From CALAGB01 sp963789565 (GTDB lineage Bacteria > Chloroflexota > Chloroflexia > Thermomicrobiales > Thermomicrobiaceae), in assembly GCA_963789565.1 (NCBI GenBank), contig CAWBKX010000002.1, positions 806,001-870,000 on the forward strand: a DNA stretch of 64,000 bases, written 5' to 3'. The position numbers and the translations under genes are program-made. Each line of letters opens with the position of its first letter. Within the stretch, counting starts at the first letter, position 1. Shown in pieces: positions 24,102 to 33,355 of the stretch. Below the pieces are notes generated by a model. The model saw only the letters and a list, made by a program, of their open reading frames with translations, did not search any database and was not told the origin of the DNA.

Positions 24102-25553
24102 CTAATACGCTCGCGCCATGATGACTTCTGTGTCAGCCTGGCCGCCGCAGACGATACATTCGCCGGAACCTCCCGGTTGGTCGAACGGGATGCAGCGAAT
24201 CGTCGCCTTGGTCTCCGCCTTCACCTGTGCCTCACAGGCCTCACCACCGCACCACCAGACTCGTGAGAATCCAGCGTTGTCCGCCGCCCGCTCCTTCAGC
24301 ACCTCATAGCTGTCGACGCGCACGGTGTTCTCGTCGAGCATCTTCTTCGCGGCCGCGAAGAGGTTAGCCTGAATCTCCTCCAGCAACTGCGGGATGCGCT
24401 CGGCAAGCTGGTCGAACGGCACGGTCTGCTTCTCATGCGTGTCGCGCCGCACGACCACGACATGTCCCGCGGCTACGTCTCGCGGCCCGATCTCGAGCCG
24501 CAGCGGCACGCCCTTCATTTCCCACTCATTGTACTTCCAGCCTGGTGTCTTGTCGTCGCGACCATCGACGAAGATCCGCGCCACGTCTCTCAGGGAATCG
24601 CGCACGCTGTCGACCGCTGCCTCGACGTTCTCCCGCTCGGCGTCTTTACGCCAGATCGGCACGATGACGGCCTGGATCGGCGCAACCCGCGGCGGCAGCT
24701 TCAAACCACGCTCGTCGCCGTGCACCATGATGATCGCGCCGAGGGTGCGAAAGCTCAGCCCCCAACTCGTGTTGTAGGCGAACTCACGCTGCCCGTCCGA
24801 GTTGAGATATTCGATGTCGAAGACCTTACCGAAGTGGTCCCCCAGGTTGTGGGAGGTCCCCGATTGCAACGCCCACTTCTTGCCACCCATCATCGATTCG
24901 ATGGTGTAGGTGCGCAGCGCGCCGGCGAACTTCTCCGACTCGGACTTCTCACCCGGAATTACTGGAAGAGCCAACTCGGTCTCGACAAAGTCGCGATACA
25001 CCTCGAGCATCAGCAGCGTCCGCTCTTGGGCCTCGTCCAGGGTCGCATGCGCCGTGTGCCCCTCTTGCCACAGAAATTCCGAGGTCCGCAGGAATGCGCG
25101 CGGCCGATTCTCCCAGCGCACCACGCTGCACCACTGGTTGATCAGAATCGGCAGATCGCGATAGGACTGCACCCAGCGGGCGAACATCGGACAAATGATC
25201 GATTCTGAGGACGGTCTGACGATGAGTGGATCTTCCAGGTCTTTGTTTCCGGCAGTCGTGACCATGGCAACTTCCGGCGCGAAGCCTTCAAGATGCTCGG
25301 CTTCGCGCGCGAACATGCTTTGCGGGATGAACATCGGGAAGTAGGCGTTCTGCACGCCGGTAGCCTTAATGCGGCGATCCAGCTGTGCCTGCATGTTTTC
25401 CCAGATGCCAAAGCCGTACGGCATCACCACGCGCATGCCGCGGATCGGTGCCTCGTCAGCCAACTCGGCCTTGCGCACCACTTCTACGTACCAGCGATCG
25501 AAATCGTCCTCGATGTCGCCGAGATCCTCGACGAACTTACGGTCGGCGTTCAC
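24102..25553 (-). CDS. proS: Prolyl-tRNA synthetase, archaeal/eukaryotic-type (short form, no editing insertion)
   Basis: 483 residues. It charges tRNA-Pro. Class II motifs are present: motif 2 around CSVVRWENRPRAFLRTSEFLWQEGHTAH and motif 3 in the GAIIMVHGDERGLKLPPRVAPIQAV block. The N-terminal RGMRVVMPYGFGIWENMQAQLDRRI and the ~480-residue length are those of the type found in archaea, eukaryotes and some bacteria, not the ~570-residue bacterial form with an INS editing domain. The C-terminal zinc-binding-like domain has CGGEACEAQVKAETKATIRCIP and ends in a Tyr (ARAY), as in this class. GTG at 25553 has AGGAGG five bases upstream. No T-box is seen upstream. Confidence 0.95.
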   Translation of the reverse strand: MNADRKFVEDLGDIEDDFDRWYVEVVRKAELADEAPIRGMRVVMPYGFGIWENMQAQLDRRIKATGVQNAYFPMFIPQSMFAREAEHLEGFAPEVAMVTTAGNKDLEDPLIVRPSSESIICPMFARWVQSYRDLPILINQWCSVVRWENRPRAFLRTSEFLWQEGHTAHATLDEAQERTLLMLEVYRDFVETELALPVIPGEKSESEKFAGALRTYTIESMMGGKKWALQSGTSHNLGDHFGKVFDIEYLNSDGQREFAYNTSWGLSFRTLGAIIMVHGDERGLKLPPRVAPIQAVIVPIWRKDAERENVEAAVDSVRDSLRDVARIFVDGRDDKTPGWKYNEWEMKGVPLRLEIGPRDVAAGHVVVVRRDTHEKQTVPFDQLAERIPQLLEEIQANLFAAAKKMLDENTVRVDSYEVLKERAADNAGFSRVWWCGGEACEAQVKAETKATIRCIPFDQPGGSGECIVCGGQADTEVIMARAY

Positions 25554-25996
25554 TCATGCCTCCTGTGCCTGATCATCTCACTCCAAAACGTGGATATGGC
25601 AACGTCAGCGTCGGGAACGGTTACCCAAATGGGGGCCGATTACTCCGAGCGCTGACCAGAAGGTGCGGGAAGTCCGCCGCGACCAAATCCGTCGAACCAA
25701 AATCTCACGTCATGCTCCCCGGCGATTGGGGCCGAGACAGGTACTTCATCATTGCGCTGCGAGTCGAAAACGAGCGTGTAGAATGCGAGAAGCCGCGCCG
25801 GAGCGATGAAATCCAGCGCGCGAATGGATTCCGATTATAGCAGTAGCCACGAGAATTCCGGTGACGCGATCCCAACCAGGTGAGCGCGGATGTTCTCCAT
25901 TGATCGACGCAAAAGGAAATCTATGGCAGCGACAGCTCCAGTCTGGCCACCGCGGCCAACAGCGCCGGATGCAGGTTCAAACGGTGGGGGAAACAC
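25554..25996. other. Intergenic region between divergent proS and the HypE-like gene
   Basis: 443 bases. I looked for a T-box or other leader on the proS strand and found none of the conserved blocks. No gene is convincing. Confidence 0.45.
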
Positions 25997-27019
25997 ATGA
26001 GCAACATTCTTCCAGCCGGCAAGCTGCCGCCGGAGTTGCTTGCGAGCCTGCTCGCCCGTATCCCCGCCGATCCGTCAGTCGTCATCGGCGCGGGCCTCGG
26101 GCGAGACGCCGCGGCGGTGCGCCACGGAGTCGGTGTCCTGGTCCTCAAGACCGATCCGATTACATTCGCGACCGACGAGATCGGCTGGTATGCACCCAAC
26201 GTCAACGCCAACGACATCGCCTGCATGGGTGCCACACCACGCTGGATGCTGGTGACCGCACTCCTTCCCGAAGGGTCGACGACGCCCGAACTGGTCGAGC
26301 ACGTGTTTGGAACGTTACGCGACGCATGTGCGGCACTCGAGATTTCCCTGGTTGGAGGGCACACCGAGATCACCACGGGTCTTGACCGCGTCATCCTGAC
26401 CGGAATGATGGTGGGTGAAGCGCGCGAGGAGGACCTCATCGATCCACGTCGGGCATCGCCGGGTGATGCGCTGCTACTGGCTCGCGGCATCGCTATTGAG
26501 GGGACGTCGCTGATCGCGCGGGAGATGCATGATCGTCTTTCCGCCACCCTCGATCCGGATCTGATTGAGCGCGCGCGCAATTTCTTGCATGAGCCTGGGA
26601 TCAGCGTGGTGCGCGCCGCGACGGCGCTGCGCCGTCGCCTCGGTGCCGATCTTCACGCGCTGCATGACCCAACCGAGGGAGGTTTGGCCACCGGTATCCG
26701 CGAGATCGCTATCGCCGCCGGAACAGGTGTGATGGTGGACTACGAGCAAATCACGATCTATCCGGAGACGCGCGCCATCTGCGAACTACTCGAACTCGAT
26801 CCACTGGGTTTGATCGCTTCAGGTGCTCTCCTTGCCGCCGTTGAGGCTTCGCGCGCTGGTGACGCGCTTGCCACGCTTGAACGTGAGGGTATCGCGGCGA
26901 GTCAAATTGGCAGGTTGGTTGAGGACACTTCGGTCGTGCGCATGAGCGCCAACGGTGGGGACGCAGATTTGCCGATCTTCGCCGTCGACGAGATCGCGCG
27001 CCTCTTCGCGACGATATGA
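25997..27019 (+). CDS. AIR-synthase-related protein (HypE/SelD/PurM superfamily)
   Basis: 340 residues. The superfamily binds ATP and activates small substrates. Blocks seen: SVVIGAGLGRDAAAVRHG (N-terminal Asp-containing loop), NVNANDIACMGATPRWMLVTALLP (the glycine-rich AIRS motif), VGGHTEITTGLDRVILTGMMVG, HDPTEGGLATGIREIAIAAG and a C-terminal GLIASGALLAAV. It lacks the C-terminal cysteine of true HypE and the Cys/Sec motif of SelD, so neither hydrogenase maturation nor selenophosphate synthesis is supported. It stands alone. GGGGG lies upstream of the ATG. Likely an orphan ATP-dependent enzyme of unknown substrate. Confidence 0.8.
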   Translation: MSNILPAGKLPPELLASLLARIPADPSVVIGAGLGRDAAAVRHGVGVLVLKTDPITFATDEIGWYAPNVNANDIACMGATPRWMLVTALLPEGSTTPELVEHVFGTLRDACAALEISLVGGHTEITTGLDRVILTGMMVGEAREEDLIDPRRASPGDALLLARGIAIEGTSLIAREMHDRLSATLDPDLIERARNFLHEPGISVVRAATALRRRLGADLHALHDPTEGGLATGIREIAIAAGTGVMVDYEQITIYPETRAICELLELDPLGLIASGALLAAVEASRAGDALATLEREGIAASQIGRLVEDTSVVRMSANGGDADLPIFAVDEIARLFATI

Positions 27020-27079
27020 CACCGGACACGGAAACTGGGCCGCGAGATGAACTCGCGACCCGGTTGATCCCTTAGCTGC

Positions 27080-28354
27080 TCAGCTCTTGGGCATGTTCTT
27101 CAAGGCGGTGTAGGCCGGACGCGGCGACCAATCGGAGTTGACTACTGCCCACGGATACTTCTCGTCGCTCGGGTCCGAGACGACGGAGTAGTTCAGATTC
27201 CAGACGAACATCGCGGTCGTCCACGGCCAGTTCTTCTTGGCCCAATCGAACGCTCCCACCAAATAATCGGCCTGATTCTGCGGCGTGATGTCCGCGCCAT
27301 ACTCGTATCCTTTCGCCTCATTCTTCGTCGACCAACCAAACTCAGTGATCCAGACGGGACGGCGATCGCCGTTCTGCACCTGCACCTGATGCAGCTGCTC
27401 CGCGCGGCGGAAATAGAAGCTCGGGTCATCCGACCATCCGTCAGGGCCAGGGTTGTCCGGATACATGGTATCTGGCGGGTTGTTGGTGGCGCTCACGTGC
27501 ATACCGAGGACGTCAAAATACTTGGTGTACGACCCGTTATCGTACTGATAGAACTGCTGCAGGTACTGCTGATCGTCAATCGCGACGCTGGGATCCATTA
27601 CGCCGGTCGGAGTGAGTCCCCCAAAGACGATGACGGCGTCTGGATCAGCCATCTTGACTCCGGCATAGCCACCTTGCAGCAAATGCGCGTAGTCCTCGAC
27701 TCGAACGGTGCCGCCCATCTCGGACGCCAGATTCTCCTCGTTCCAGATCTCGTACGCCGCGATCTTGCCCTTGTAGCGTACGGCCAGGAAGTGCATGAAG
27801 CCTTCCCAGTCGGAATAGTTGGCCAGGAGCTGTTTGCCGGTCGGATCAGTTGCCCAGTCCGGTGCCTTGACGACCGAAGCGAGAATCTTGACGCCGGACG
27901 CCTGGTATTGCTGCACCACGCGATCGAGCGGAAGTGGATCGTACTGATCCTTGCCCGGTTCGACGGACTTCCACTGAATCTGGATCCGTACCCAATTGAA
28001 TCCAGCCCCCTTCACCGCGTCGATCGTCTTCGAGTTGAAGTCGGCGCCATCAGCGTCACCGCGAGCGTAGATGTTGAAGCCGTAGCCGAAAGCCCCGCTT
28101 GCGCCCGTATCAGCCGTTCCAGTGGCGGTCGTCTCCGAGGTCGGGCTGGACGTTGCGGCCGAGGTCTCGGTCGGGGTTGCGGCCGCAGTGCTCGCCGCAG
28201 TCGTCTGCGTTGTTGCGGACGCCGAGGTAGCTGAGGTCGACGTGGCGACTCTGCTGGAGGACGTCGTCGACGTGCTCTTGCTCGATCCGCCGCCACATGC
28301 GGCGAGCGCTCCGAGCACGAGGATCGCGACGAAGAAGATCGAAATCCGTCTCAT
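27080..28354 (-). CDS. Secreted glycoside hydrolase-like lipoprotein (TIM-barrel, GH5/GH39-like)
   Basis: 424 residues. Signal peptide with lipobox (VLGALAACGGG), a Ser/Thr/Ala-rich linker of about 70 residues, then a barrel domain. The barrel contains GFNWVRIQIQWKSVEPG, a first-acid candidate AAYEIWNEENLASE (Asn-Glu pair at the end of strand 4) and a second candidate RPVWITEFGWSTKNE (Glu at the end of strand 7). This two-glutamate arrangement is that of clan A glycosidases acting on plant or microbial polysaccharides. The exact family is unsure. Start at the ATG before MRRISIFF, since the longer reading would bury the signal peptide. Confidence 0.85.
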   Translation of the reverse strand: MRRISIFFVAILVLGALAACGGGSSKSTSTTSSSRVATSTSATSASATTQTTAASTAAATPTETSAATSSPTSETTATGTADTGASGAFGYGFNIYARGDADGADFNSKTIDAVKGAGFNWVRIQIQWKSVEPGKDQYDPLPLDRVVQQYQASGVKILASVVKAPDWATDPTGKQLLANYSDWEGFMHFLAVRYKGKIAAYEIWNEENLASEMGGTVRVEDYAHLLQGGYAGVKMADPDAVIVFGGLTPTGVMDPSVAIDDQQYLQQFYQYDNGSYTKYFDVLGMHVSATNNPPDTMYPDNPGPDGWSDDPSFYFRRAEQLHQVQVQNGDRRPVWITEFGWSTKNEAKGYEYGADITPQNQADYLVGAFDWAKKNWPWTTAMFVWNLNYSVVSDPSDEKYPWAVVNSDWSPRPAYTALKNMPKS

Positions 28355-28558
28355 CAAATCCGATTCACCTTTCCATGCGTGATTACTGGCGCTGGGGAGC
28401 GAATGCTGCTCCATGAAACTTCCCCTGATTAGACGAACAAGTACGTCCGTGGTCCCGCCGCCATCGCACTGACTCAACGGTCAAAATGCGTGGCGCTCCT
28501 CGGGTATAGTATCCTCCAACGAGATTCGAAAATGGCGGTGTGAGGAGTAAAGAGCTCG

Positions 28559-29086
28559 GTGGCATTCGAACATCATGATTATGATCTGGCAACCGTTTTG
28601 GACGCGGAAGCGATCGGAGTTCCCGGACAGCGGCGCTTTCGTTTGATCGGAGGCATCGGGGCCGACGTCGTCTCACTCTGGATGGAGAAAGAGCAGCTGA
28701 ACGCGCTGGGTCAGGCAATCGAACAGCTTCTCGAACAACTCTCCGACTCCGGGCTAGTCAAAGATGACGTCACATCGACCCTCGCCGCGGCTCCGAATCC
28801 GATCCTCCCGACCGCGCCCGAATACGTCATTAGTAAGATCATGATCGGCTACGACGAAGAACGTCGCGTCGTTGCCGTCTTTGCCCACCACATCGAGCAA
28901 GAGGACGATGACGATGCGATCTTTTCCGCTCGGGCGTCCCTCGAGTCAGCCAAAGGACTCGCCGAGAAGATCGCCGAAGTCGTTGCCGCGGGCCGTCCAC
29001 GCTGCCCGCGTTGTGGGGCACCGATTGGACCAGAAGGTCACGTCTGCCCGCACGACAACGGCCACCTCCCCTGGACGGGAAACTAA
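28559..29086 (+). CDS. DUF3090 family protein with C-terminal zinc ribbon
   Basis: 175 residues. The N-terminal block LDAEAIGVPGQRRFRLIGGIGADVVSLWMEKEQLNALGQAIEQLL is the signature of DUF3090, known mostly in Actinobacteria and Chloroflexi, often near a histidine-phosphatase and SCO1664-like genes. The C-terminus RPRCPRCGAPIGPEGHVCPHDNGHLP has three cysteines in CxxC...C spacing plus His, likely a zinc site. Function is unknown. The GTG at 28559 has GAGGAG about eleven bases upstream. The usual partner genes are not seen here. Confidence 0.88.
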   Translation: MAFEHHDYDLATVLDAEAIGVPGQRRFRLIGGIGADVVSLWMEKEQLNALGQAIEQLLEQLSDSGLVKDDVTSTLAAAPNPILPTAPEYVISKIMIGYDEERRVVAVFAHHIEQEDDDDAIFSARASLESAKGLAEKIAEVVAAGRPRCPRCGAPIGPEGHVCPHDNGHLPWTGN

Positions 29087-29122
29087 GCCCAACGCGCTCA
29101 CGCTGACACCTGCGGATTCCTG

Positions 29123-30721
29123 TCACCAGCCCAGGGCTGCTCCGTCTGAACGCGGATCCGAGCCCCCCATCAGCACTCCACGTTCGCGGTCAATGCGAAT
29201 CATGTGGGCGTGCCCCATCAGCGACGAGAATGCCCGGGTCATGCGTGCGTCGTGCCCCATAGACCGAAGCTGCACTTGCACGTCGGTGCCAATCGGCTCT
29301 TCCATGAAGAGGACGTGCGCCGGATCGCCAGCGACGCCTCGACCTGCCACCCAGCGCGGCGACTCGATGGCGGCTTGCGGCTCCAGATCGAAATCCACGA
29401 GATTGCAGAGCAGCTGAAGATGGATCTGCGCCTGGGCATGCCCGCCCATCGTGCCGATCACGACCTCAGGTGAGCCATGTTGCATCAGCATGCCCGGGAT
29501 CAGCGTGTGCATCGGCTGTTTGCCGGGTCCGAGCCGATTCGCGGCTTCGGGGTCGAGTGTGAACGACGCGCCACGGTTGTGCAGTACGATCCCTGTTCCT
29601 TCAGCAACCAGTCCGCTGCCAAAGCCATTGAAAAGAGATTCGATCAGCGAGACGCACATGCCGTCGCGATCCACCACACACAGATAAATTGTGTCGCCGA
29701 GACCGGGTCGATCCGGTTCGTCGTTTACGGCGCGCTGTGGATCGATCCTCTTTCGCTGCTCGTCCGCATAAGACTTGGAGATCAGGTGATCGAGCGGAAC
29801 GTCGAGCGAGTCCGGGTCGGTGACGTATCGGTCGCGATCGACGAACGCCAGTTTCTTGGCTTCGACGAGCGTATGAATCTGTTCGGCGGAGTTGAGGCCC
29901 ATGGCTGAGACGTCGAAGCCTTCCGCCAGATTGACAAGCTCGAGCGCGATTACGCCCTGGGTCGGTGGCGGCAACTCGTGCAGATCGTGCCCGCGATACG
30001 ACGTCGAGAGCGTCTCGACCCACCTCGATTCATGTCCGGCGATATCTTCCTCGCTGAGCAGGCCGCCCTCCGCTTGAATCGTGCGCGCGATCGCACGGCC
30101 GATCGGGCCTCCGTAAAAGGCTTCCTCGCCCTGCTCCGCGATCAAGCGCAGCGAGCTGGCGAGATTCGGCAGTCGGAGCATGTCTCCTGGTTTGGGAAGC
30201 GCTCCGCTCGGAACGTATTGATTGAGCGCTTCAGACTGTCGTTCCAGGAGCGGTCGGGCGATGGCAATCGAATTACAGAGAACCGGCGACAACGGGAACC
30301 CACGCTCGGCGTAGTGAATCGCCTGGGCGAAGAGCGATCCAAACGTCTTCAACCCGAAGCGCTGGTGAGCGCTGTGCCAGGCGTGAACTGCTCCCGGAAC
30401 GGTGACGGCGTGCGCGCCACGCTCCGGCATCGCCGTATGTCCAAGACCGTTCAGCACCTCGATGGAAGCTTTGCCGGCAGAGCGCCCGGCACCATTCAGA
30501 CCGAACAGCCGCTTCTGGCCCGGATCCCAAATTTGCATGAAGGCGTCGCCACCCACCGAGCACATGTGTGGATAGACCACGGTCAAGACAGCGTTGGCGG
30601 CGATGGCCGCGTCAAGCGCGTTCCCGCCGTCCTTCAGCACCTGTACACCAGCCATACTTGCAAGATAGTGTGGCGTCGCGACCATCCCTTCGGTCGCCAG
30701 CGTCGTTGGTCGTCCCTGCAC
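29123..30721 (-). CDS. Gamma-glutamyltransferase family protein (copy 1)
   Basis: About 532 residues. An Ntn-hydrolase proenzyme that cleaves or transfers gamma-glutamyl groups. The large-subunit start block GMVATPHYLASMAGVQVLKDGGNALDAAIAANAVLTVVYPHMCSVGGDAF is typical. The processing site and nucleophile threonine is in LGDTIYLCVVDRDGMCVSLIESL, followed by GFGSGLVAEGTGIVLHNRG. There is no signal peptide, so it is predicted cytoplasmic, as in many Chloroflexi and Actinobacteria members that may act on other gamma-glutamyl or amide substrates. GTG at 30721 has AGGGGG five bases upstream; longer readings are possible. A second family member is at 49854-51485. Confidence 0.9.
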   Translation of the reverse strand: MQGRPTTLATEGMVATPHYLASMAGVQVLKDGGNALDAAIAANAVLTVVYPHMCSVGGDAFMQIWDPGQKRLFGLNGAGRSAGKASIEVLNGLGHTAMPERGAHAVTVPGAVHAWHSAHQRFGLKTFGSLFAQAIHYAERGFPLSPVLCNSIAIARPLLERQSEALNQYVPSGALPKPGDMLRLPNLASSLRLIAEQGEEAFYGGPIGRAIARTIQAEGGLLSEEDIAGHESRWVETLSTSYRGHDLHELPPPTQGVIALELVNLAEGFDVSAMGLNSAEQIHTLVEAKKLAFVDRDRYVTDPDSLDVPLDHLISKSYADEQRKRIDPQRAVNDEPDRPGLGDTIYLCVVDRDGMCVSLIESLFNGFGSGLVAEGTGIVLHNRGASFTLDPEAANRLGPGKQPMHTLIPGMLMQHGSPEVVIGTMGGHAQAQIHLQLLCNLVDFDLEPQAAIESPRWVAGRGVAGDPAHVLFMEEPIGTDVQVQLRSMGHDARMTRAFSSLMGHAHMIRIDRERGVLMGGSDPRSDGAALGW

Positions 30722-30909
30722 CAATTCCCCCTCTTGCTTGGTCACGTTCGCGGTTCGTTCCCTGTCAGCGACACTATAGCCGCATGCCGGTCGGCGGGAC
30801 AGACTCGCGCACTCTTCGATCAACACTTGCAGCCAGAGTCATCCGCGCTACTATGGATACATATTCCTGGTCATGACGTTCGATTATCAAGGCAGAGGAG
30901 ACTCCAATC

Positions 30910-31608
30910 ATGCTCGACACCAAGATGGCTCCAGAGGTCGAAGCGGCTGGAAAACAGATCATTGCGGGAGGCAAGCGGCTGGTTGAAGGTGGCGTCCTCT
31001 CACGCTCGCTGCACGGCAACATCAGTGTGCGATTGTCGGACGGCAATCACTTCGTCCTGACGGGCGGCGGAACGCTTGACAATCTGGCGCCGGAAGATCT
31101 TGCGGTACTCGATCTCGCCGGCAACCTGGTTGACGGGCAGATCGGGCCGGCCTCGAACGAGATCATCCACATGCACGCCGCCGTCTACAAGAAGCGCCCC
31201 GATCTTGGCAGCGTCATCCACACCCACTCGCCGCACATCACCGCATTTGCGCTGGCCAGCAAACCGATCGAGCCGGCCTACGAAGCGCTGGTGCGATTCG
31301 ACTTCACCGAGGCGATCCCGGTTGCCAAGTATGGTCCGCGCGGCTCAGCCCGTTCGGTCGCCAACATCGTGGACGTGGTCGGACCGCATACGAAGGCTGT
31401 CTTGTTGGAGAATCACGGACTGCTCGCCTTCGATGAGAACATCGAAAAGGTCGTGCATTCCATCTTCATTCTCGAAGAAGCCGCCGAGATGATCATACTC
31501 GCGGATGCCGTCGGCGGCGCCAAACCGATTCCGAGCGAACTCATCGGCGAGACGCGAGATCGCCGCACCGAATTCGAGGCCAGCGGTACTCAGCGTCGAC
31601 AGAGCTAG
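30910..31608 (+). CDS. Class II aldolase/adducin family protein
   Basis: 232 residues. The family includes L-fuculose-phosphate, L-ribulose-phosphate and methylthioribulose-phosphate enzymes that use Zn. The fold blocks are LSRSLHGNISVRLSDG (phosphate-binding), ILTGGGT-like FVLTGGGTLDN, the ASNEIIHMHAAVY segment with the acid, zinc-binding HTHSPH and VLLENHGLLAF. All three expected His ligands are present. The substrate cannot be set from sequence. It is divergent from the gamma-glutamyltransferase gene. GGCAGAGGAGACTCC provides an SD upstream of the ATG. Confidence 0.88.
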   Translation: MLDTKMAPEVEAAGKQIIAGGKRLVEGGVLSRSLHGNISVRLSDGNHFVLTGGGTLDNLAPEDLAVLDLAGNLVDGQIGPASNEIIHMHAAVYKKRPDLGSVIHTHSPHITAFALASKPIEPAYEALVRFDFTEAIPVAKYGPRGSARSVANIVDVVGPHTKAVLLENHGLLAFDENIEKVVHSIFILEEAAEMIILADAVGGAKPIPSELIGETRDRRTEFEASGTQRRQS

Positions 31609-31737
31609 ATTGCCGTCGCGCAAGCGTAGTTTTCGCCCATGGCGATGAACAGGGCGTAGACTCAGGGGTCCGAATATCGGACCCCTTCGCTGTGCCGTTT
31701 GAGACCAGTAACGTCTATCAATGATGTGGAGCGCCGC

Positions 31738-32682
31738 GTGATCGATATCTGCATGCTCGGCCTGGGAGGAATGATGCCACTGCCTCAACGCTGGCTGTCC
31801 TCGATGCTGCTGCGCTCCGACTCCGACGTGGTGTTGGTCGACTGCGGCGAGGGAACACAAATCTCCTGGCGTTATGCGAAGTGGAGCTTCCGACCGGTCA
31901 ACGCGATCGTCCTCACCCACTTCCACGCCGACCACGTCGGCGGCATCGCGGGTGTCCTCTTCATGATCGCCCATTCCGGACGGACCGAGCCGTTGGTGAT
32001 CCTCGGTCCAAAGGGGACCTACGAGATCGTTCAGGCGTTGACGGTCGTCGTTCCGGCTCTGCCGTATCCAGTTCAAATTGTGGAGTTGGATGGCGGCGAA
32101 TCCTACAAGTTGCCGGGAGGACTCGAGATAAACACGCTCGACGCGGACCATCGCATCCCCTGCCTCTGCTACACCTTCTCCCGCCATCGCGCTCCCAGGT
32201 TTGAGCCTGAAAAAGCAAATGCACTCGACATCCCGGTGACACTGTGGAGCAAGCTGCAAACCGGTGAGAGTGTGGAACATGAGGGTCAACACTTCACTCC
32301 CGACCAGGTGCTTGGTCCGCCGCGCCGCGGGTTGAAGGTGGCCTATGTCACGGACACGCGTCCGACATCTGCCATGCCTGACTTCGTACGCGGCGCCGAT
32401 CTGCTCGTTTGCGAGGGGACCTACGGCGATCCGAATCTGCGCGAACGCGCGAGAAGCCGAGGCCATATGGTCTTCGACCAGGCGGCGGAAATCGCGCGCG
32501 ACTCCGGCGCTCGCCGCTTGATCCTGACACATTTCAGTCCGTCAATGATGGAACCGGAAGAATACGTGCATTTCGCGCAGAATGTGTTCCCAGCGAGCGA
32601 AATCGGTCGCCAGCACGAGACGATCACGCTCGCCTTCGACGACGATCGCGCAAGCGGGCTGGAGTTATCGCTTTTCGAGTGA
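31738..32682 (+). CDS. rnz: Ribonuclease Z / ElaC-type metallo-beta-lactamase
   Basis: 314 residues. It cuts tRNA precursors at the 3' end. The zinc motif LTHFHADHVGGIAGVLFM is complete, with LGLGGMMPLPQRWLSSMLLR and DCGEGTQ before it and LVCEGTYGD plus LILTHFSP later, all typical of RNase Z. tRNAs here partly lack encoded CCA, fitting a need for this nuclease. GTG at 31738 has GGAG six bases upstream and is preferred over a TTG at 31699. The TGA is one base from the converging gene's stop. Confidence 0.93.
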   Translation: MIDICMLGLGGMMPLPQRWLSSMLLRSDSDVVLVDCGEGTQISWRYAKWSFRPVNAIVLTHFHADHVGGIAGVLFMIAHSGRTEPLVILGPKGTYEIVQALTVVVPALPYPVQIVELDGGESYKLPGGLEINTLDADHRIPCLCYTFSRHRAPRFEPEKANALDIPVTLWSKLQTGESVEHEGQHFTPDQVLGPPRRGLKVAYVTDTRPTSAMPDFVRGADLLVCEGTYGDPNLRERARSRGHMVFDQAAEIARDSGARRLILTHFSPSMMEPEEYVHFAQNVFPASEIGRQHETITLAFDDDRASGLELSLFE

Positions 32683-32683
32683 G

Positions 32684-33064
32684 TCAGTTGGCGCGTCCGG
32701 TAATGAGGTCGTGCAAAAGCGGATCGGAACGGATCTCATCCCCCAGTTCTTCCAGTCGGGCCAGCGCGACGCCGACCTTCACCGGCTCGCCATGGATCTC
32801 GTAGATCAGAAACTCAATGGCGGTGAAAATCTCGTTGGCCATCGGACTTACGTCGGGTGGCAGCATGCTGACGATGCGCGTCAACCGCTCGGTGAAGCGG
32901 TCTTGATGCGCCTCGCGCTGATCGACGGGCAGTTGAGCCGTGAGGATTTCGGGCAGGCTATAGATCTCGCTGATCTGCGAAGACATTCGATCGATGACCG
33001 ACAGAGCAACCGGCGAGATCACCTGTTGCAGGAATTCCCGAAACTCGTAGGTCTCAATCGACAT
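32684..33064 (-). CDS. Hypothetical protein, about 126 residues
   Basis: Not recognised. Mostly helical and soluble, with SIETYEFREFLQQVISPVALSVIDRM at the start and TAIEFLIYEIHGEPVKVGVALARLEELGDEIRSDPLLHDL near the end. GGGAGGG lies ten bases before the ATG at 33064; an upstream start would add nine residues. It converges with rnz and ends one base from it. Acidic composition; no cysteines in the core. Confidence 0.65.
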   Translation of the reverse strand: MSIETYEFREFLQQVISPVALSVIDRMSSQISEIYSLPEILTAQLPVDQREAHQDRFTERLTRIVSMLPPDVSPMANEIFTAIEFLIYEIHGEPVKVGVALARLEELGDEIRSDPLLHDLITGRAN

Positions 33065-33355
33065 GGATGAGCAACCCTCCCGTGCCGACAATCGCGCCGA
33101 ATCCGCGTAGTCCTCGCGTTCTTGGCTCGGCAGTGCGAAGCGGAAATGGCCGCGCCCTGCACGTATCGCTTCGCAATTCGAAGTCCAGATAGCCGAGCGA
33201 CGAGTAGGTCGCTAGACTCGACGATGGACCTCCCGCGACCATTGCTGAAGAGGATCGGCCGAAATGATCGAACGCGTGTTCTGTCACGTAGTCACGAGTG
33301 TACCGGGTATATCAGGGTGTTTCAACGTGTCAGGAACCGCGGAGATGCTGATGGG

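Noticed and set aside
25554..25996. T-box or other leader before proS
   Set aside because: No conserved blocks or terminator were found on the proS strand.
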